A stretch of DNA of 64,000 bases from NCBI RefSeq assembly GCF_003966225.1, contig NZ_RXNU01000001.1, positions 682,001-746,000 on the forward strand. Reading direction: 5' to 3'. Positions 63,325-64,000 of the stretch are shown here, one piece after another; the first letter of the stretch is position 1, and each line of letters starts with the position of its first letter. The translations under genes and the position numbers were made by a program. The stretch comes from Shewanella canadensis. Its GTDB lineage: Bacteria; Pseudomonadota; Gammaproteobacteria; Enterobacterales; Shewanellaceae. The notes under the pieces were generated by a model. The model worked only from the letters and a program-made list of their open reading frames with translations, searched no databases and had not been told where the DNA came from.

Positions 63325-64000
63325 ACATCTTCCCTTGTTAGGTGTGTCAACACCTAATTAACACCTCTGTAATAATTTAACTTAATGTTGGCCACCGAAC
63401 TTTGATTAATATCAGGCTCAATGTTGTTGACCAAAAGAGTTTGCTTAGATCGAAATGAAAGAGGCAGGAGGCCAGCATACAAAACGATAAAGTGAACGTT
63501 GCTATGACGCAAAATAGAAGGTGTTGTGAAGCGGCTTAGTCAAATTGACACTATTTAAGATCTGAAAGGTTTACTTCGTAACACACATTTATCCAAAACA
63601 GTGTTAATAAATTAAAGTCAAAATCGAAGAGATAATTTTCTCGAAACCAGAGTAAGATGCTGCTGGAGGCGGGTTGCAAGGCGAGGTTTCATAAAGTGAA
63701 ACTCTATGAGCGGGCATTTGTATATGGACATACTTTATCGAACTGACATTTTAACAGGGAGGTTGTTTGAAACCGCAGAGCGTATATCCCTATACTGCAT
63801 CCGCGGCAGGTGATAAATACCAATGATGATTTGGTACTTAGCACACTTACTAAATACCACATTTACAAAGTACCCAATCAGTCCAAAGAACCAATAAAAG
63901 ATACTTCAAGCTTGTTATCTGACAAGCAGTGAGGGTATCAAAAGATATCCAAGAACCTATGGTAGAGCATCCCTGCTGCCAGCATGGGCGATCTGAATGT
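63325..64000. repeat. Right-end spacer with hairpin-rich repeat copy 4
   Basis: No convincing gene. From about 63710 to 63830 it contains a diverged fourth member of the hairpin-rich family: CCGCAGAGCGTATATCCCTATACTGCATCC, then GCGGCAGGTGATAAATACC. The remaining sequence is ordinary AT-rich spacer. Confidence 0.5.

Noticed and set aside
1..64000. tRNA, rRNA or prophage
   Set aside because: No cloverleaf, rRNA-like sequence or run of phage structural genes was noticed by reading; a tRNA scan could still find one I missed.

Overview
The window is a stretch of a gammaproteobacterial chromosome, almost certainly Shewanella. The pointers are the gene set (DUF2960, DUF2913, DUF3634, TorF-type porin, GlyGly-CTERM protease, DUF368), the several chemoreceptors, the lptFG // pepA...holC-valS neighbourhood, and several interspersed palindromic repeats. 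The genus is inferred from gene content; no search was run. No rRNA, tRNA or CRISPR array was seen.

Layout. 1-3.9 kb: start of an MFS transporter, a GNAT acetyltransferase, and the complete AmmeMemoRadiSam trio (proteins A and B divergent from the radical SAM enzyme). 4-8 kb: two tandem chemoreceptor genes with near-identical 3' halves and duplicated terminators. 8.4-22.8 kb: valS-holC, then about 7 kb of accessory DNA, then pepA divergent from lptF-lptG. The accessory DNA holds a ribbon-helix-helix regulator with its own operator array, an rsgA-type GTPase gene, a chemoreceptor, and a DCC-family gene broken by a short inverted-repeat element. 23-34.4 kb: housekeeping and peptidase genes (RDD, M32 carboxypeptidase, RhlE-type helicase, receiver-EAL protein, aminopeptidase P, MFS, ROK). 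34.5-49 kb: PAP2 phosphatase fused to an outer-membrane barrel, M24 peptidase, FKBP, a two-component system, a secreted zinc metalloprotease with a lipoprotein, a MarR regulator with three visible operators, a DUF368 lipid-carrier transporter, and small envelope proteins. 49-57 kb: a beta-alanine/polyamine catabolic cluster (cupin, mmsA, class III aminotransferase, puuC-like dehydrogenase, symporter, solute-binding protein). 57-59 kb: nucleoside hydrolase plus ribokinase. 59-64 kb: CYTH protein and a large low-GC ankyrin-repeat lipoprotein among repeat-rich spacers.

The most unusual signals are non-coding. (1) Short tandem repeats, mostly with periods of 7 or 14 bp but also 15, 17 and about 57, begin in or just after the last codons of many genes. 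Cases are GNAT/AMMECR1, both chemoreceptors, valS, the second GNAT, the M32 peptidase, the small lipoprotein, the puuC-like gene and the nucleoside hydrolase. (2) A 264-265 bp MITE-like element with ATACC...GGTAT ends occurs three times: once inside a gene and once sharing a base with a stop codon. A different 331 bp element uses similar ends. (3) A hairpin-rich interspersed family occurs four times. (4) The RHH regulator carries five GTATTAC/GTAATAC boxes in the 100 bp before its start codon, two of them in a perfect 27 bp palindrome, and is fused to a PUA/EVE-like domain.
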